The notes beneath the pieces were generated by a model. That model saw only the letters and a program-made list of their open reading frames with translations, was not told where the DNA came from and did not search any database. A DNA stretch of 59,725 nucleotides from JANLYQ01 sp031365725 (GTDB taxonomy: Bacteria; Actinomycetota; Actinomycetes; JACCUZ01): contig JANLYQ010000045.1 of the NCBI GenBank assembly GCA_031365725.1, forward strand, positions 1 to 59,725, read 5' to 3'. The translations under genes and the position numbers were made by a program. Each line of letters starts with the position of its first letter. The first letter of the stretch is position 1. Shown in pieces: positions 8,079 through 16,347 of the stretch.

Positions 8079-9103
8079 GTGACCGCAAGCGAGGTCTCGG
8101 TCGGGGACTCGGTGCTCTGATCCCCAGCGCTCCGGGCGCGACGCCGGCCCCTCCCCCCGGACCGTCACCCGTCGACGTGCTCATCCCCGGCCGGGCATCG
8201 ACAGGCTCCTCGACCTCGGGGGCGAAGCACACCGCGGCACCCGGAACATCGGCGGGGACGGCGGGGACGGCGGACCAGACTCCTCCGGAGGGGGCCTACT
8301 TCGCCGAGATCCCGCTGGACGCGATCACCCCGAACCCCCGTCAGCCGCGCGTCGTCTTCGAGGAGGAGGCGCTGGCCGAGCTGGTGCACTCACTGCGCGA
8401 GGTGGGTCTGCTCCAGCCGGTCGTCGTGCGGCCGTTGGACGCCGGACGTTACGAGTTGATCATGGGAGAGCGGCGGTGGCGGGCCGCCCGCGAAGCCGGC
8501 TTCACCGACATCCCGGCGATCGTCCGGGCCACCGGTGATGACGTCATGCTGCGGGACGCCCTGTTGGAGAACTTGCACCGCTCGCAGCTCAATCCCCTGG
8601 AAGAAGCGGCTGCCTACGACCAGCTCCTCCACGACTTCGGCTGCACCCACGAGGAGCTGGCTGGGCGCATCGGACGGTCCCGCCCGCAGATCTCCAACAC
8701 CCTCCGACTTCTCAAGTTGCCCGCCCTCGTCCAACGACGGGTGGCCGCGGGAGTGCTGTCGGCAGGTCATGCCCGGGCGCTGCTCGGGCTCGACGCTCCG
8801 GAGGGTCAGGAGCGGCTGGCCCAGCGGATCGTGGCCGAGGGGCTCTCGGTCCGGACGGTGGAGGAGATCGTCGCGCTCGGCGGCGACGAGGCACCGTCAG
8901 CCACTCGGCCCGCGCGAGGCAAGGCCCCGGTCGCGCCGAAGCTCGCCGTGCTGGCCGACCGGCTGAGCGAGAGGTTCGAGACCCGGGTCAAGGTGGACCT
9001 GGGGCGGAGCAAGGGCCGCATCATCGTCGAGTTCGCCTCGATCGACGACCTGGAGCGCATCGTGGCGCTGATGGCCCCCACGGACGCCGGACGGGACTAT
9101 TAG
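8075..9103 (+). CDS. parB: Chromosome-partitioning protein ParB
   Basis: parS-binding CTPase that spreads on DNA and forms the partition complex. GTG 8075 overlaps the parA stop and follows GGAGGAGA. The 342 residues begin SDRKRGLGRGLGALIP, the actinobacterial ParB opening that contacts ParA. Then come a Thr/Ser/Ala linker, ITPNPRQPR (84-92), the CTP-binding motif GERRWRA (131-137), ENLHRSQLNPLEEA (165-178), a helix-turn-helix (about 193-213, GRIGRSRPQISNTL), and a C-terminal dimerisation region. All key motifs are intact. Confidence 0.97.
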   Translation: MSDRKRGLGRGLGALIPSAPGATPAPPPGPSPVDVLIPGRASTGSSTSGAKHTAAPGTSAGTAGTADQTPPEGAYFAEIPLDAITPNPRQPRVVFEEEALAELVHSLREVGLLQPVVVRPLDAGRYELIMGERRWRAAREAGFTDIPAIVRATGDDVMLRDALLENLHRSQLNPLEEAAAYDQLLHDFGCTHEELAGRIGRSRPQISNTLRLLKLPALVQRRVAAGVLSAGHARALLGLDAPEGQERLAQRIVAEGLSVRTVEEIVALGGDEAPSATRPARGKAPVAPKLAVLADRLSERFETRVKVDLGRSKGRIIVEFASIDDLERIVALMAPTDAGRDY

Positions 9104-9110
9104 CGATCTC

Positions 9111-9147
9111 TCGACTTGTCGACAGAGCGGTAACGTCGACAAGTCGA
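9111..9147 (+). terminator. 13-bp inverted repeat after parB
   Basis: Perfect arms TCGACTTGTCGAC (9111-9123) and their complement (9135-9147) flank an 11-base loop, starting 7 bases after the parB stop. There is no T-tract. It could end or attenuate transcription, protect the 3' end, or be a protein-binding site; each arm contains the GTCGAC palindrome. Confidence 0.5.
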
Positions 9148-9227
9148 CGCAGGAGTTCACCGACATCTTCCGTCAGGGTGACGATCGCGCTACGCTGCGT
9201 TGACGGTGACACGCTGAAGGAGGTACG

Positions 9228-9851
9228 GTGTCGCGACGGTGCGTGAGCCTGACCCTGGACAACCTCAGCGACCTTCCGCACGACTGCCGACGGTGTGTGT
9301 TCTGGGAGCTGGACCCGGCGGCTGCTGATGCTGCGCAGGCCGCCGGCGGGCTGGAGCTGGAGAAGGAGTCGTGGTTGTCCGCGACGTTGCTCGAGTGGGG
9401 CTCCTGCGGCCGCATCGCCTATGTCGACTCTCTGGCGGCGGGTTACATCACCTACGCTCCGCCGGTCCACGTCCCGCGCAGCCTCGCCTTTCCCACCTCG
9501 CCGGTGTCCGCGGACGCCGTCTTGCTCATGACGGCTCGGATGCGGCCTGAGTTCGCCGGTGCAGGAATGGGCCGGATGTTGCTGCAGACCGCCGCCAAGG
9601 ACCTCACCCGACGAGGGGTCCGCGCGATCGAGGCCTTCGGACGCCTGGGCACCGACCAGCCGGCCGGCGGATGCGTGCTGCCGGCCGACTTCCTGCTCGC
9701 CGTCGGCTTCAAGACGGTGCGGCCGCACCACCGTTTCCCCCGGCTGCGCCTCGACCTGCGGACCACCCTGACCTGGCGCGAGGACGTCGAGGTCGCCCTC
9801 GAACGATTGCTCGGCTCCATGACTCCCGAACCGGCGTTTCGGCCGGTCTGA
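9228..9851 (+). CDS. GNAT-family N-acetyltransferase downstream of parB
   Basis: Probable acetyl-CoA-dependent acetyltransferase of unknown substrate. GTG 9228 has a strong AAGGAGG nine bases before. In 207 residues, a Cys-containing N-terminal part (HDCRRCVFWELDP) precedes the GNAT core: ARMRPEFAGAGMGRMLLQTAAKDLTRRGVRAIEAFGR carries the acetyl-CoA pyrophosphate-binding motif (AGAGMGRML). A similar gene often follows parB in actinobacteria. It is convergent with cwlM, with only eight bases between the two stops. Confidence 0.85.
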   Translation: MSRRCVSLTLDNLSDLPHDCRRCVFWELDPAAADAAQAAGGLELEKESWLSATLLEWGSCGRIAYVDSLAAGYITYAPPVHVPRSLAFPTSPVSADAVLLMTARMRPEFAGAGMGRMLLQTAAKDLTRRGVRAIEAFGRLGTDQPAGGCVLPADFLLAVGFKTVRPHHRFPRLRLDLRTTLTWREDVEVALERLLGSMTPEPAFRPV

Positions 9852-9859
9852 GCAGCCAG

Positions 9860-11044
9860 TCAGGCCCGCAGCCAGTCGGGGATGATGAGCACGCCGGTCT
9901 CCGCGTCCAGCTCGGCCGGCAGGTAGAGCCGCTGCACGGCGGCGGACACGGCCTCGGCCAGCGCATCCCGGAAGGCGGGATCGGACAGCCGCTGCGCATC
10001 GCCCGTGTTGGAAAGGTAGCCCACCTCGACGCGCACCGCGGGCATCCTGGTGCGTCGGAGCAGATCCCAGTTCATGGCGTGCGTGCGGCAGTCGACGAGG
10101 TCGGTGCGGGCACAGATCTCGCGCTGCACGAGGTCAGCCAGCTGGGCACCGACCGGCGAGAAGTGGTCGAACTCCGTGCTGCCGTAGTAGTAGGTCGCCA
10201 CGCCGGCGGCCTCGCGGCTGTCGTGGTGGGCCACGTGCAGGGACACGACCAGGTCCGCACCCGCCGCGTTGGCAAAGCTGGCGCGGTCCGCTTCGCTGGG
10301 CCCGAGGGTGTCGCCGTCCGGGCCGCGGGTGAGGTAGGCAGACGCCCCGGCCGCCGTCAACCGACCCTCGATCCGCGACGCGAGGTCGTAGACCACGTCG
10401 TGATCCCCCGGCGGCCCGACGGCGCCGTCCCCGGGTGGCCCCGGGTCGAGGATCACCAGCTTGCCCGCCAGTGCCGGACCGGCCCGGTTGATCGCCTCGG
10501 ACTCGCGCATGGCGTGCGGGCTGCCCCCGACGACGGTGCGCGTCAGCTGGTCGAGCGCCTTCAGTGTGGCCGGCCCGCAGGTGCCGTCCGAAACGATGCC
10601 GATGTTGCGCTGGAACTCGCGCAGTGCCTGCTCGGTCTCGGTGCCGAACAGTCCGTCCACCCGGCCGCAGTCGAAGCCCATGTCGAGCAGTCGTCGCTGC
10701 AGTGCGGCGACATCGTCGCCCGCCATCAGCCGAGCCGGCACCCAGACGAGGATGCGGTCGCCCAACCGGCGGCGGGCCTCGTCCAACGCCTGGTAGGTCT
10801 GCCGGCCTACCTGGCCGTCGACCGAGATGCCGCGCTGCTGCTGGAAGGCGCGCACCGCTCGGTCGGTCGCCTCGTCGAAGAGGGCACCAGCGGGATCGAG
10901 CAGCTCGCTGCCCTCAGGCTCGTCCAGCAAGCCCAGGGTGGCGAGCTTCGACCGGACCTCCGCGACCACCGCACCGGTGTCGCCCCGTCGGCAGGGACGC
11001 GGCGGCTCCGGGTGCAGCGTCGGCGCACCGGTGCTGGTCGACAT
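9860..11044 (-). CDS. cwlM: CwlM-like peptidoglycan-binding pseudo-amidase
   Basis: In mycobacteria CwlM is a regulator of peptidoglycan precursor synthesis (MurA) rather than an active amidase. The 394 residues hold two peptidoglycan-binding repeats (about 23-90 and 103-168; ALQRRLLDMGFDCGRVDGLFG) and an Amidase_3 fold (about 194-385). Key residues are altered: the first zinc-binding His of the usual DPGHGG is Pro203 (LDPGPPGD) and the second ligand Glu is Asp214. His270 and Glu340 (RVEVGYLSN) remain. The protein is therefore probably not a zinc hydrolase. It follows trxB-trxA, as in M. tuberculosis, and no signal peptide is seen, fitting a cytoplasmic regulator. Confidence 0.9.
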   Translation of the reverse strand: MSTSTGAPTLHPEPPRPCRRGDTGAVVAEVRSKLATLGLLDEPEGSELLDPAGALFDEATDRAVRAFQQQRGISVDGQVGRQTYQALDEARRRLGDRILVWVPARLMAGDDVAALQRRLLDMGFDCGRVDGLFGTETEQALREFQRNIGIVSDGTCGPATLKALDQLTRTVVGGSPHAMRESEAINRAGPALAGKLVILDPGPPGDGAVGPPGDHDVVYDLASRIEGRLTAAGASAYLTRGPDGDTLGPSEADRASFANAAGADLVVSLHVAHHDSREAAGVATYYYGSTEFDHFSPVGAQLADLVQREICARTDLVDCRTHAMNWDLLRRTRMPAVRVEVGYLSNTGDAQRLSDPAFRDALAEAVSAAVQRLYLPAELDAETGVLIIPDWLRA

Positions 11045-11067
11045 GAGGGCGTCCGGTCGGGCCGGAC

Positions 11068-11388
11068 TCAGATGAATGCTTCGAGGTCGCGCAGCAGCAT
11101 GGCCTTCGGCTTGGCGCCGACAATGGTCTTGACCACCTGGCCGCCCTGGTAGACGTTCATCGTCGGGATGGACGTGATGCCGTAGTCGGCCGCCGTACGC
11201 GGGTTCTCGTCGACGTTGAGCTTGACGACCTCGATCTTGTCCGCGTGCTCGCCGGCGATCTCCTCGAGGATGGGCGACACCTGGCGGCACGGCCCGCACC
11301 ACTCGGCCCAGAAGTCCACGAGCACCGGCTTCTCACTCTGGAGCACGTCGGCGAAGAAGCTCTCGTCGGTCACGGTCTTGGCCCCCAT
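11068..11388 (-). CDS. trxA: Thioredoxin
   Basis: Protein-disulfide reductant of the cytoplasm. The 106 residues carry the active site WCGPC (Cys31, Cys34) and the cis-proline loop SIPTM. ATG 11388 has AAAGGAG close upstream and gives the normal family length; the open frame extends 24 codons further without homology. It is preceded by trxB, its reductase, and followed by cwlM 23 bases on, so it is probably part of one transcript. Confidence 0.96.
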   Translation of the reverse strand: MGAKTVTDESFFADVLQSEKPVLVDFWAEWCGPCRQVSPILEEIAGEHADKIEVVKLNVDENPRTAADYGITSIPTMNVYQGGQVVKTIVGAKPKAMLLRDLEAFI

Positions 11389-11523
11389 GGGGACTCCTTT
11401 CGGTCCGGTACGCCGGACACTGGGCTGGACGGGATGGTGCCCGGCCGGGAGGTCGGGCAATCAGCGGGCGGAACGTTCGGGGCGGTCGGGCGGCGCTGCG
11501 TGCGGGTCAGCCGAGCACCCGGG

Positions 11524-12519
11524 TCAGACGGACGCCGCCTGGACCGCCTGGACGGGGTCGTGGGTGAGCCGGGCGTCGTCCAGCGAGGTGAGATAGCGCT
11601 CGGCATCGAGTGCGGCCGAGCAGCCGGTGCCGGCCGCGGTGATGGCCTGGCGATAGCTGTGGTCGACCACGTCGCCACAGGCGAACACCCCGGGGACGTT
11701 GGTGCGGGTCGAGGGGCTCTCCACCAACAGGTAGCCCTCCTCGTCGCGGTGGACCTGACCGGCGAACAGCTCGCTGCGCGGATCGTGCCCGATCGCGACG
11801 AACAGGCCGGTCACCTCGAGGCGGGACTGTTCGTCGGTGCGGACGTTGCGCACCTGCAGCGCCTCGACCTTCGTCTCGCCGTGGACGTCGACGACCTCGG
11901 TGTCCCAGAGGAACCGGATCTTGTCGTTGGCGAAGGCCCGCTCCTGCATGATCTTGGACGCACGGAGGCTGTCACGGCGGTGCACCACGGTGACGGAGCG
12001 AGCGAACCGGGTGAGGAAGGTCGCCTCCTCGAGGGCCGTGTCGCCACCACCCACGACGGCGATGTCCTGGTCGCGGAAGAAGAACCCGTCACACGTCGCG
12101 CACCAGGAGACGCCCTTGCCGGACAAGCGTTTCTCGTGGTGCAGACCCAGCTCGCGATAGCCGGAGCCGGTGGCGACGATGACCGCGCGGGCTCGGTGCA
12201 GTCCACCGCTGCCGTCGGTGACCACCTTGATCTCACCGGTGAGGTCGACCTCGGTGATGTCGTCGGCCACGAGCACGGCGCCGAAGCGCTCGGCCTGACG
12301 CCGGAGGTGGTCCATCAGGTCCGGACCCATGACGCCCTCGGGGAAGCCCGGGTAGTTCTCGACGTCGGTGGTGTTCATCAGGGCACCGCCCGCGGTCACC
12401 GAGCCCTCGAAGACGAGGGGAGCGAGGTTGGCCCGGGCGGCATAGATGGCGGCGGTGTAGCCCGCCGGCCCGGAACCGATCACGATCACGTCGCGTACGT
12501 CGTCCAGAGCGGTGTCCAC
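11524..12519 (-). CDS. trxB: Thioredoxin-disulfide reductase
   Basis: FAD/NADPH enzyme that reduces thioredoxin. The 331 residues start at GTG 12519. The FAD-binding motif is VIVIGSGPAGYTAAIYAARA (11-30), the redox pair is CATC (Cys140, Cys143), the NADPH site is VVGGGDTALEEA, and the C-terminal FAD motif is GVFACGDV. It heads a trxB-trxA-cwlM unit. A sequence resembling the thiol-stress sigma R/H promoter lies about 95 bases upstream. Confidence 0.96.
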   Translation of the reverse strand: MDTALDDVRDVIVIGSGPAGYTAAIYAARANLAPLVFEGSVTAGGALMNTTDVENYPGFPEGVMGPDLMDHLRRQAERFGAVLVADDITEVDLTGEIKVVTDGSGGLHRARAVIVATGSGYRELGLHHEKRLSGKGVSWCATCDGFFFRDQDIAVVGGGDTALEEATFLTRFARSVTVVHRRDSLRASKIMQERAFANDKIRFLWDTEVVDVHGETKVEALQVRNVRTDEQSRLEVTGLFVAIGHDPRSELFAGQVHRDEEGYLLVESPSTRTNVPGVFACGDVVDHSYRQAITAAGTGCSAALDAERYLTSLDDARLTHDPVQAVQAASV

Positions 12520-12612
12520 GTCGGTGCTGCACCCTTCGCTGAGCGTCGCCTGCGTCGCGGATCATCGCGCCGGTCGGGCACGGGGCGGCAGGCTGTTCGG
12601 TCGTGCTGGTGG

Positions 12613-12639
12613 AACCGATCCTACGGGTGCCGGCATTCC
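12613..12639 (-). promoter_or_regulatory. Candidate sigma R/H-type promoter of trxB
   Basis: On the minus strand GGAAT (12639-12635) and GTT (12615-12613) are 19 bases apart, fitting the GGAAT-N18/19-GTT pattern of thiol-oxidative-stress sigma factors that drive trxBA in Streptomyces and mycobacteria. It lies just after the anti-sigma gene and before trxB. Short motif, seen by eye. Confidence 0.4.
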
Positions 12640-12652
12640 CCGCCGGGCGCCG

Positions 12653-13612
12653 TCAGGGCCGCGGGACCACCTGGTAGTCGAGCAGATGGTCCTGGCCGCT
12701 CTCGCCGCAGGAGGGGCTGACGACCCAGATGTCGACCTTGGTCGGTCCCTGGATGCTCGGCAGCACGATCACGGCCGCCGGCGCCCCGTTCCAGCGCGCC
12801 AGGTCGACCGCGATCGCCGGGTGGGTGGTCCCCAGCGCGGCCAGGCAGCCGGCGAGCACGACCGGGTCGGCCAGGCGCTGGATCGACACTGACGCGGCTG
12901 GGGTGGGCGTGCCGGGTGAGGCGGATGCGCCGGGGGCCAGGGCAGGGTCGGGACCGGGCCGGGACTCGACGGAGGGCCCGGCGCTGCCGCCGTCGGCGGA
13001 GAAGAGGTTGCCATCGGCGACGGCCGGGAGCTCGCCCCCGGTGAGCAGCCCCGCGGCGGATCGGATGGTGCTCGGCGACCAGTCGCGCCCACTGGCCAGA
13101 AGGAGGCCACCGGCGCCGGCTGCCGCCGAGGAGGAGCCCGAGGCCTTCCCGGCGGCAGTCGACGCGCTTCCCGCCTCGCCACCGCGGTGCAGGAACGAGA
13201 AGCCCAACGCCCCGGTGGCCAGCACCAGCACTACGACAGCCGCGGCCTGCAGGATCCGCATGCCGCGCACGCCTGCGGGTCGCCCACCGGTGGACCGTGG
13301 GCGCATCGGCAGCACGGTGGCCGGCGCGCCAGGCGCCGGCACCCGCGCCGTCTGCGCCTCCCGTGCCAGCACCGCCTCGATGCCTGCTGCGACCGTGGCG
13401 GGCATCGCGGTGTCGGTGGCTCGGGCGTGGTCGGCCAACCGGCTCGGGAGCCCGCTCAGGACCTCGAGGTCGTGCCGGCAGGTCTCGCAACTCTCGGTGT
13501 GCGCGGTCAGGGCGGCCGAGTCGCCGTCAGCGAGCAGGCCGGCGACCAGGCCGGCGAGCTGGTCGGCGCTGGGGTGACCGGGGTGATCGATCGGGCCGGT
13601 CTGGTCGCTCAC
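12653..13612 (-). CDS. rsmA: Anti-sigma factor of SigM (zinc-finger, membrane-anchored)
   Basis: Probable anti-sigma factor holding SigM inactive at the membrane. In 319 residues the N-terminal zinc anti-sigma motif is His38-x3-Cys42-x2-Cys45 (HTESCETCRHDLE). One transmembrane helix (about 119-140) is followed by an extracytoplasmic Ala/Ser/Gly/Pro-rich region and a conserved C-terminal domain ending CGESGQDHLLDYQVVPRP. GTG 13612 overlaps the sigM stop by four bases, the standard sigma/anti-sigma coupling. Neighbours match the M. tuberculosis sigM-rsmA-trxB-trxC-cwlM order. Confidence 0.88.
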   Translation of the reverse strand: MSDQTGPIDHPGHPSADQLAGLVAGLLADGDSAALTAHTESCETCRHDLEVLSGLPSRLADHARATDTAMPATVAAGIEAVLAREAQTARVPAPGAPATVLPMRPRSTGGRPAGVRGMRILQAAAVVVLVLATGALGFSFLHRGGEAGSASTAAGKASGSSSAAAGAGGLLLASGRDWSPSTIRSAAGLLTGGELPAVADGNLFSADGGSAGPSVESRPGPDPALAPGASASPGTPTPAASVSIQRLADPVVLAGCLAALGTTHPAIAVDLARWNGAPAAVIVLPSIQGPTKVDIWVVSPSCGESGQDHLLDYQVVPRP

Positions 13613-14289
13613 TGCTGCTCACCTCCTGCGGGGGTCTGGTCCGTACTGGCTGGGCTCGGTCGGGTCGACACCTGCGGCTCGGGAGACGGACCCGTCGCCG
13701 CGCCCGACGCTGGTCGTGGGGATGGGACGTCGCCGGGCGGTCGGGGGTTCCCGTCGCGCAGCAGCGGCAGGAGCCGGGCGCGGCCGCGCGAGCAGCGGCT
13801 CTTGACCGTGCCGACCGCGCAGCCGAGCACGTCGGCGGCCTCCTCGACCGGCCAGCCGTACATGTCGACGAGGACGAGGGCGGCCCGCTGGTCGACCGGG
13901 AGGGTGGCCAGCGCGGCGTCGACGTCGAGGCCGACGAGGTGGCTGTCGAGGTGGTCGCGTCGCTCGGCGACGTCGCGCTCCGGGAGGGGGTCGGTGGGGC
14001 GCGCCGTGCGGCGGCGTACCCGGTCGAGGCAGGCATTGACCACGATCCGGTGCAACCAGGTGGTCACGGCCGAGTCGCCCCGCCAGCCGGCGCCGCCGCG
14101 GGTCGCCCGGAAGGCGGACACCAGAGCGTCCTGCAGGGCGTCGGCGGCCTCCTCGCGATCCCGGAGGGTACGCAGCGCCACGGCCCAGAGCCGGTCGCGG
14201 TGCCGGGCTACCAGCTCACCGAAGGCCTCGCTGTCACCGGCGGCGTGGGCGTGCAGGAGGTCGGCGTCGGACCGCGCGTCGTCAGTCAC
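13609..14289 (-). CDS. sigM: ECF RNA polymerase sigma factor SigM
   Basis: Extracytoplasmic-function sigma factor. GTG 14289 follows GAGGAGG. In 226 residues, region 2 spans about 15-85 (HRDRLWAVALRTLRDREEAADALQDALVSAFRATR) and region 4 about 115-165 (LPVDQRAALVLVDMYGWPVEEAADVLGCAVGTVKSRCSRGRARL). A Pro/Ser-rich tail of about 50 residues follows, longer than in compact ECF factors. The assignment rests on gene order as well as sequence: the coupled anti-sigma gene follows and trxB-trxA-cwlM comes next. Confidence 0.93.
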   Translation of the reverse strand: MTDDARSDADLLHAHAAGDSEAFGELVARHRDRLWAVALRTLRDREEAADALQDALVSAFRATRGGAGWRGDSAVTTWLHRIVVNACLDRVRRRTARPTDPLPERDVAERRDHLDSHLVGLDVDAALATLPVDQRAALVLVDMYGWPVEEAADVLGCAVGTVKSRCSRGRARLLPLLRDGNPRPPGDVPSPRPASGAATGPSPEPQVSTRPSPASTDQTPAGGEQQ

Positions 14290-14395
14290 GTCGCCTCCTC
14301 ACTGACCGCGGCGCTCGCGGCAGGGCACGAGCGCTCGCTCAGGGTAGGTCGGCAGCAGGGCACAGTGACCTAAGCGGGCCTCAGCGCGCAGTGGC

Positions 14396-15892
14396 TCAGT
14401 CGCGCACCGTGACCTCGGCCACCTGGCCGCGGTAGTCCACGCCGTCCCGGGGCAGGGCAGTCAGCCACACGAGGAGATAGCGGGCGGAGAGGTCGCTGCG
14501 CGGCACGACGGTCGCGGGGCCGTCGACGTTGCGGACCGGTCCGTCGCCCAGCGGGGCGAAGTCGGCCAGCGTGGCGCCGGGAGCGCTCGAGGTGAGCACC
14601 TCGAGGTCGGTGGCCCCGCCGGCAGTCCGCACCGTCACCGAACCGATGCGGTGCACCGCACCCAGGTCGAGCACCAGGCCCACGCCGTCCTTGATCCCCA
14701 GCCGGCCGAACGGGTTCTTGTAGCTCTTGGTGATCCATGTCGTGGCGGGGTTGCCGTCGATCGCCCTCCCGGCGGCATAGCCGTTCTCCTCGCCGTTGCC
14801 CTGCGGCGGCGGGTCGAAGGACGTGACTGCCGCCACCGGGATCTTGTTCCCCGTCGGGCTGGGGCTGGCAGTGCTCGACGGTGACGACGAGCTGGTCGGT
14901 GAGTCCGACCCGCTCGTGCGGTTGCGCAGGGTCAGCACTGCCGTGGTCGCCGCCAGCACGATGCCGATGACCAGCACCAGCACGACGGCAGCCCACGCGA
15001 GCACCGCGGCGCGGCTGCGGCGGGCCCCCCGGTCCTGGCCGTACGCCGGTCCGTCTGGGTGGCCCCGGTCATCGTCCGCGCCGGTTCTGTGCGCCTGGTG
15101 GTCCTCAGGTCGGCCGGTGACATGCGCGGCCAGCAACAGCCGGGCCAGCTCGCCCGGGTGGTCGATGGTCGACGCCGAGCCCACCGCGAGTCCCAGGCCA
15201 CGGCTGACGGCGACGTCGAGGTCGTGCGGGACGCCGGCCCGCACCTGCCGGGGAGTGCACAGCTCGGCGCCGTCGTGCGGTGCGGGTGGCAGGCCGGTGG
15301 GTTCCTCCCCCGGCCAGCGGGCGGTGAGGGCGGCGTAGGCCACCCCAGCCGCTCCTCGGGTGTCGCGTGCCTCGGCGTCGGTGGCGTCCGCGGTCGAGAC
15401 GCCCCGCACCGCGGCCTCGACCGCCAGGCCCGTCACCTTGATCTGGCCGTGCGGCGTGCGCAGGATGCTCTCGGGGCCCAGGCACAGGTGCGCGAGCCCC
15501 GCCGCGTGCGCGGCGGCCAGCCCGCCGGCCACGTCCGCCGCGAGCTCACGGGCCTCCACCGGATGCAGGGGTCCGTCGGCGAGCAGGTCGACCAGGTTGG
15601 TGGCCTCCACCCACTCACGCACGACGTAGACGACCTCGGGGGTCGCGTCGGCGTCGAGCACGCGCAGGAACCGGGCGTCGGACAGCGCAGCAGCCCCGCG
15701 GGCAGCCTGCAGCACGGCGACGGCGCGGGTGAGCGCGACCGGCACCACGGTGATGCCGACCAGGCGGTCCAGCAGCTCGTCGCGCGCCCGCCAGGTCGAG
15801 GCGCCGTCGGCGTCGCCGAGGTGCTCGTCCAGCCGGTAGCGGTCGACGAGCCGGGTGCCCGGCACGACGACATGGCTCGACACGGGTTCCAT
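14396..15892 (-). CDS. Membrane-anchored pseudokinase (MviN C-terminal-like)
   Basis: In mycobacteria a pseudokinase is fused to MurJ (MviN) and recruits FhaA; here it is a separate 498-residue protein. A kinase-like domain (about 15-245) lacks the Gly-rich loop, the VAIK Lys, the HRD Asp (HLCLGPESI instead) and DFG, so catalysis is not expected. One transmembrane helix lies near 300-322 (AVLAWAAVVLVLVIGIVLAATTAV, shown in part). It is followed by a Ser/Thr/Pro linker and an F5/8 C-like beta-sandwich (NGYAAGRAIDGNPATTWIT) outside the cell. ATG 15892 has AGGTGA upstream. Only a small gene separates it from murJ. Confidence 0.82.
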   Translation of the reverse strand: MEPVSSHVVVPGTRLVDRYRLDEHLGDADGASTWRARDELLDRLVGITVVPVALTRAVAVLQAARGAAALSDARFLRVLDADATPEVVYVVREWVEATNLVDLLADGPLHPVEARELAADVAGGLAAAHAAGLAHLCLGPESILRTPHGQIKVTGLAVEAAVRGVSTADATDAEARDTRGAAGVAYAALTARWPGEEPTGLPPAPHDGAELCTPRQVRAGVPHDLDVAVSRGLGLAVGSASTIDHPGELARLLLAAHVTGRPEDHQAHRTGADDDRGHPDGPAYGQDRGARRSRAAVLAWAAVVLVLVIGIVLAATTAVLTLRNRTSGSDSPTSSSSPSSTASPSPTGNKIPVAAVTSFDPPPQGNGEENGYAAGRAIDGNPATTWITKSYKNPFGRLGIKDGVGLVLDLGAVHRIGSVTVRTAGGATDLEVLTSSAPGATLADFAPLGDGPVRNVDGPATVVPRSDLSARYLLVWLTALPRDGVDYRGQVAEVTVRD

Positions 15893-15924
15893 GGTAGGGA
15901 TCACCTACCCGAGAACGGGCCCGG

Positions 15925-16344
15925 TCAGTCGACGCTGCGGGCCTCGGCCTTGGAGTGCACTCGGGCCCAGCCGGCCGTGCGCGACCACTTGCTGATCACC
16001 AACGTGGGTGCGGTGCGCCAGATCACCAGGTGCACCGTGCCGTCGGGATCGACGCTGAACCCCTTGGTGGTGACCTCGTTGAGCGGGTCCGCAGCGATCG
16101 CGGAGGCGACGGCCGCGTCGTAGGCCTTCTGGATGTCGTGACTGGTGTTCCAGGTGGTGGAGGCCTCCTGGGCAGCCGTCGAGCCCTGGTCGGCCACCGA
16201 GGTCGACGTGGTCCCTACCGAGATCGCGTCGAAGAGCAGCACGCCGATCACCGCGAAGGTGATGACCACCCGGGTGAGCCAGCCGATGACGACACCACCG
16301 TCGTCCCCGCGAGGGGTCGGTCGGCGCGGCGAAAGGCGTGGCAT
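15925..16344 (-). CDS. Small single-pass membrane protein between murJ and pseudokinase
   Basis: Function not recognised. In 139 residues, a basic Pro/Arg N-terminus (1-16) is followed by one hydrophobic helix (about 19-42, IGWLTRVVITFAVIGVLLFDA) and an extracytoplasmic part with a regular fold-like pattern ending in a conserved-looking KSRTAGW-type segment. ATG 16344 lies three bases after the murJ stop. Its position between MurJ and the pseudokinase hints at a role in envelope assembly, but this is inference. Confidence 0.75.
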   Translation of the reverse strand: MPRLSPRRPTPRGDDGGVVIGWLTRVVITFAVIGVLLFDAISVGTTSTSVADQGSTAAQEASTTWNTSHDIQKAYDAAVASAIAADPLNEVTTKGFSVDPDGTVHLVIWRTAPTLVISKWSRTAGWARVHSKAEARSVD

Positions 16345-16347
16345 GGC

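Noticed and set aside
14309..14340. GCGCTCG/CGAGCGC inverted repeat before sigM
   Set aside because: Short arms in a GC-rich leader; could be chance.
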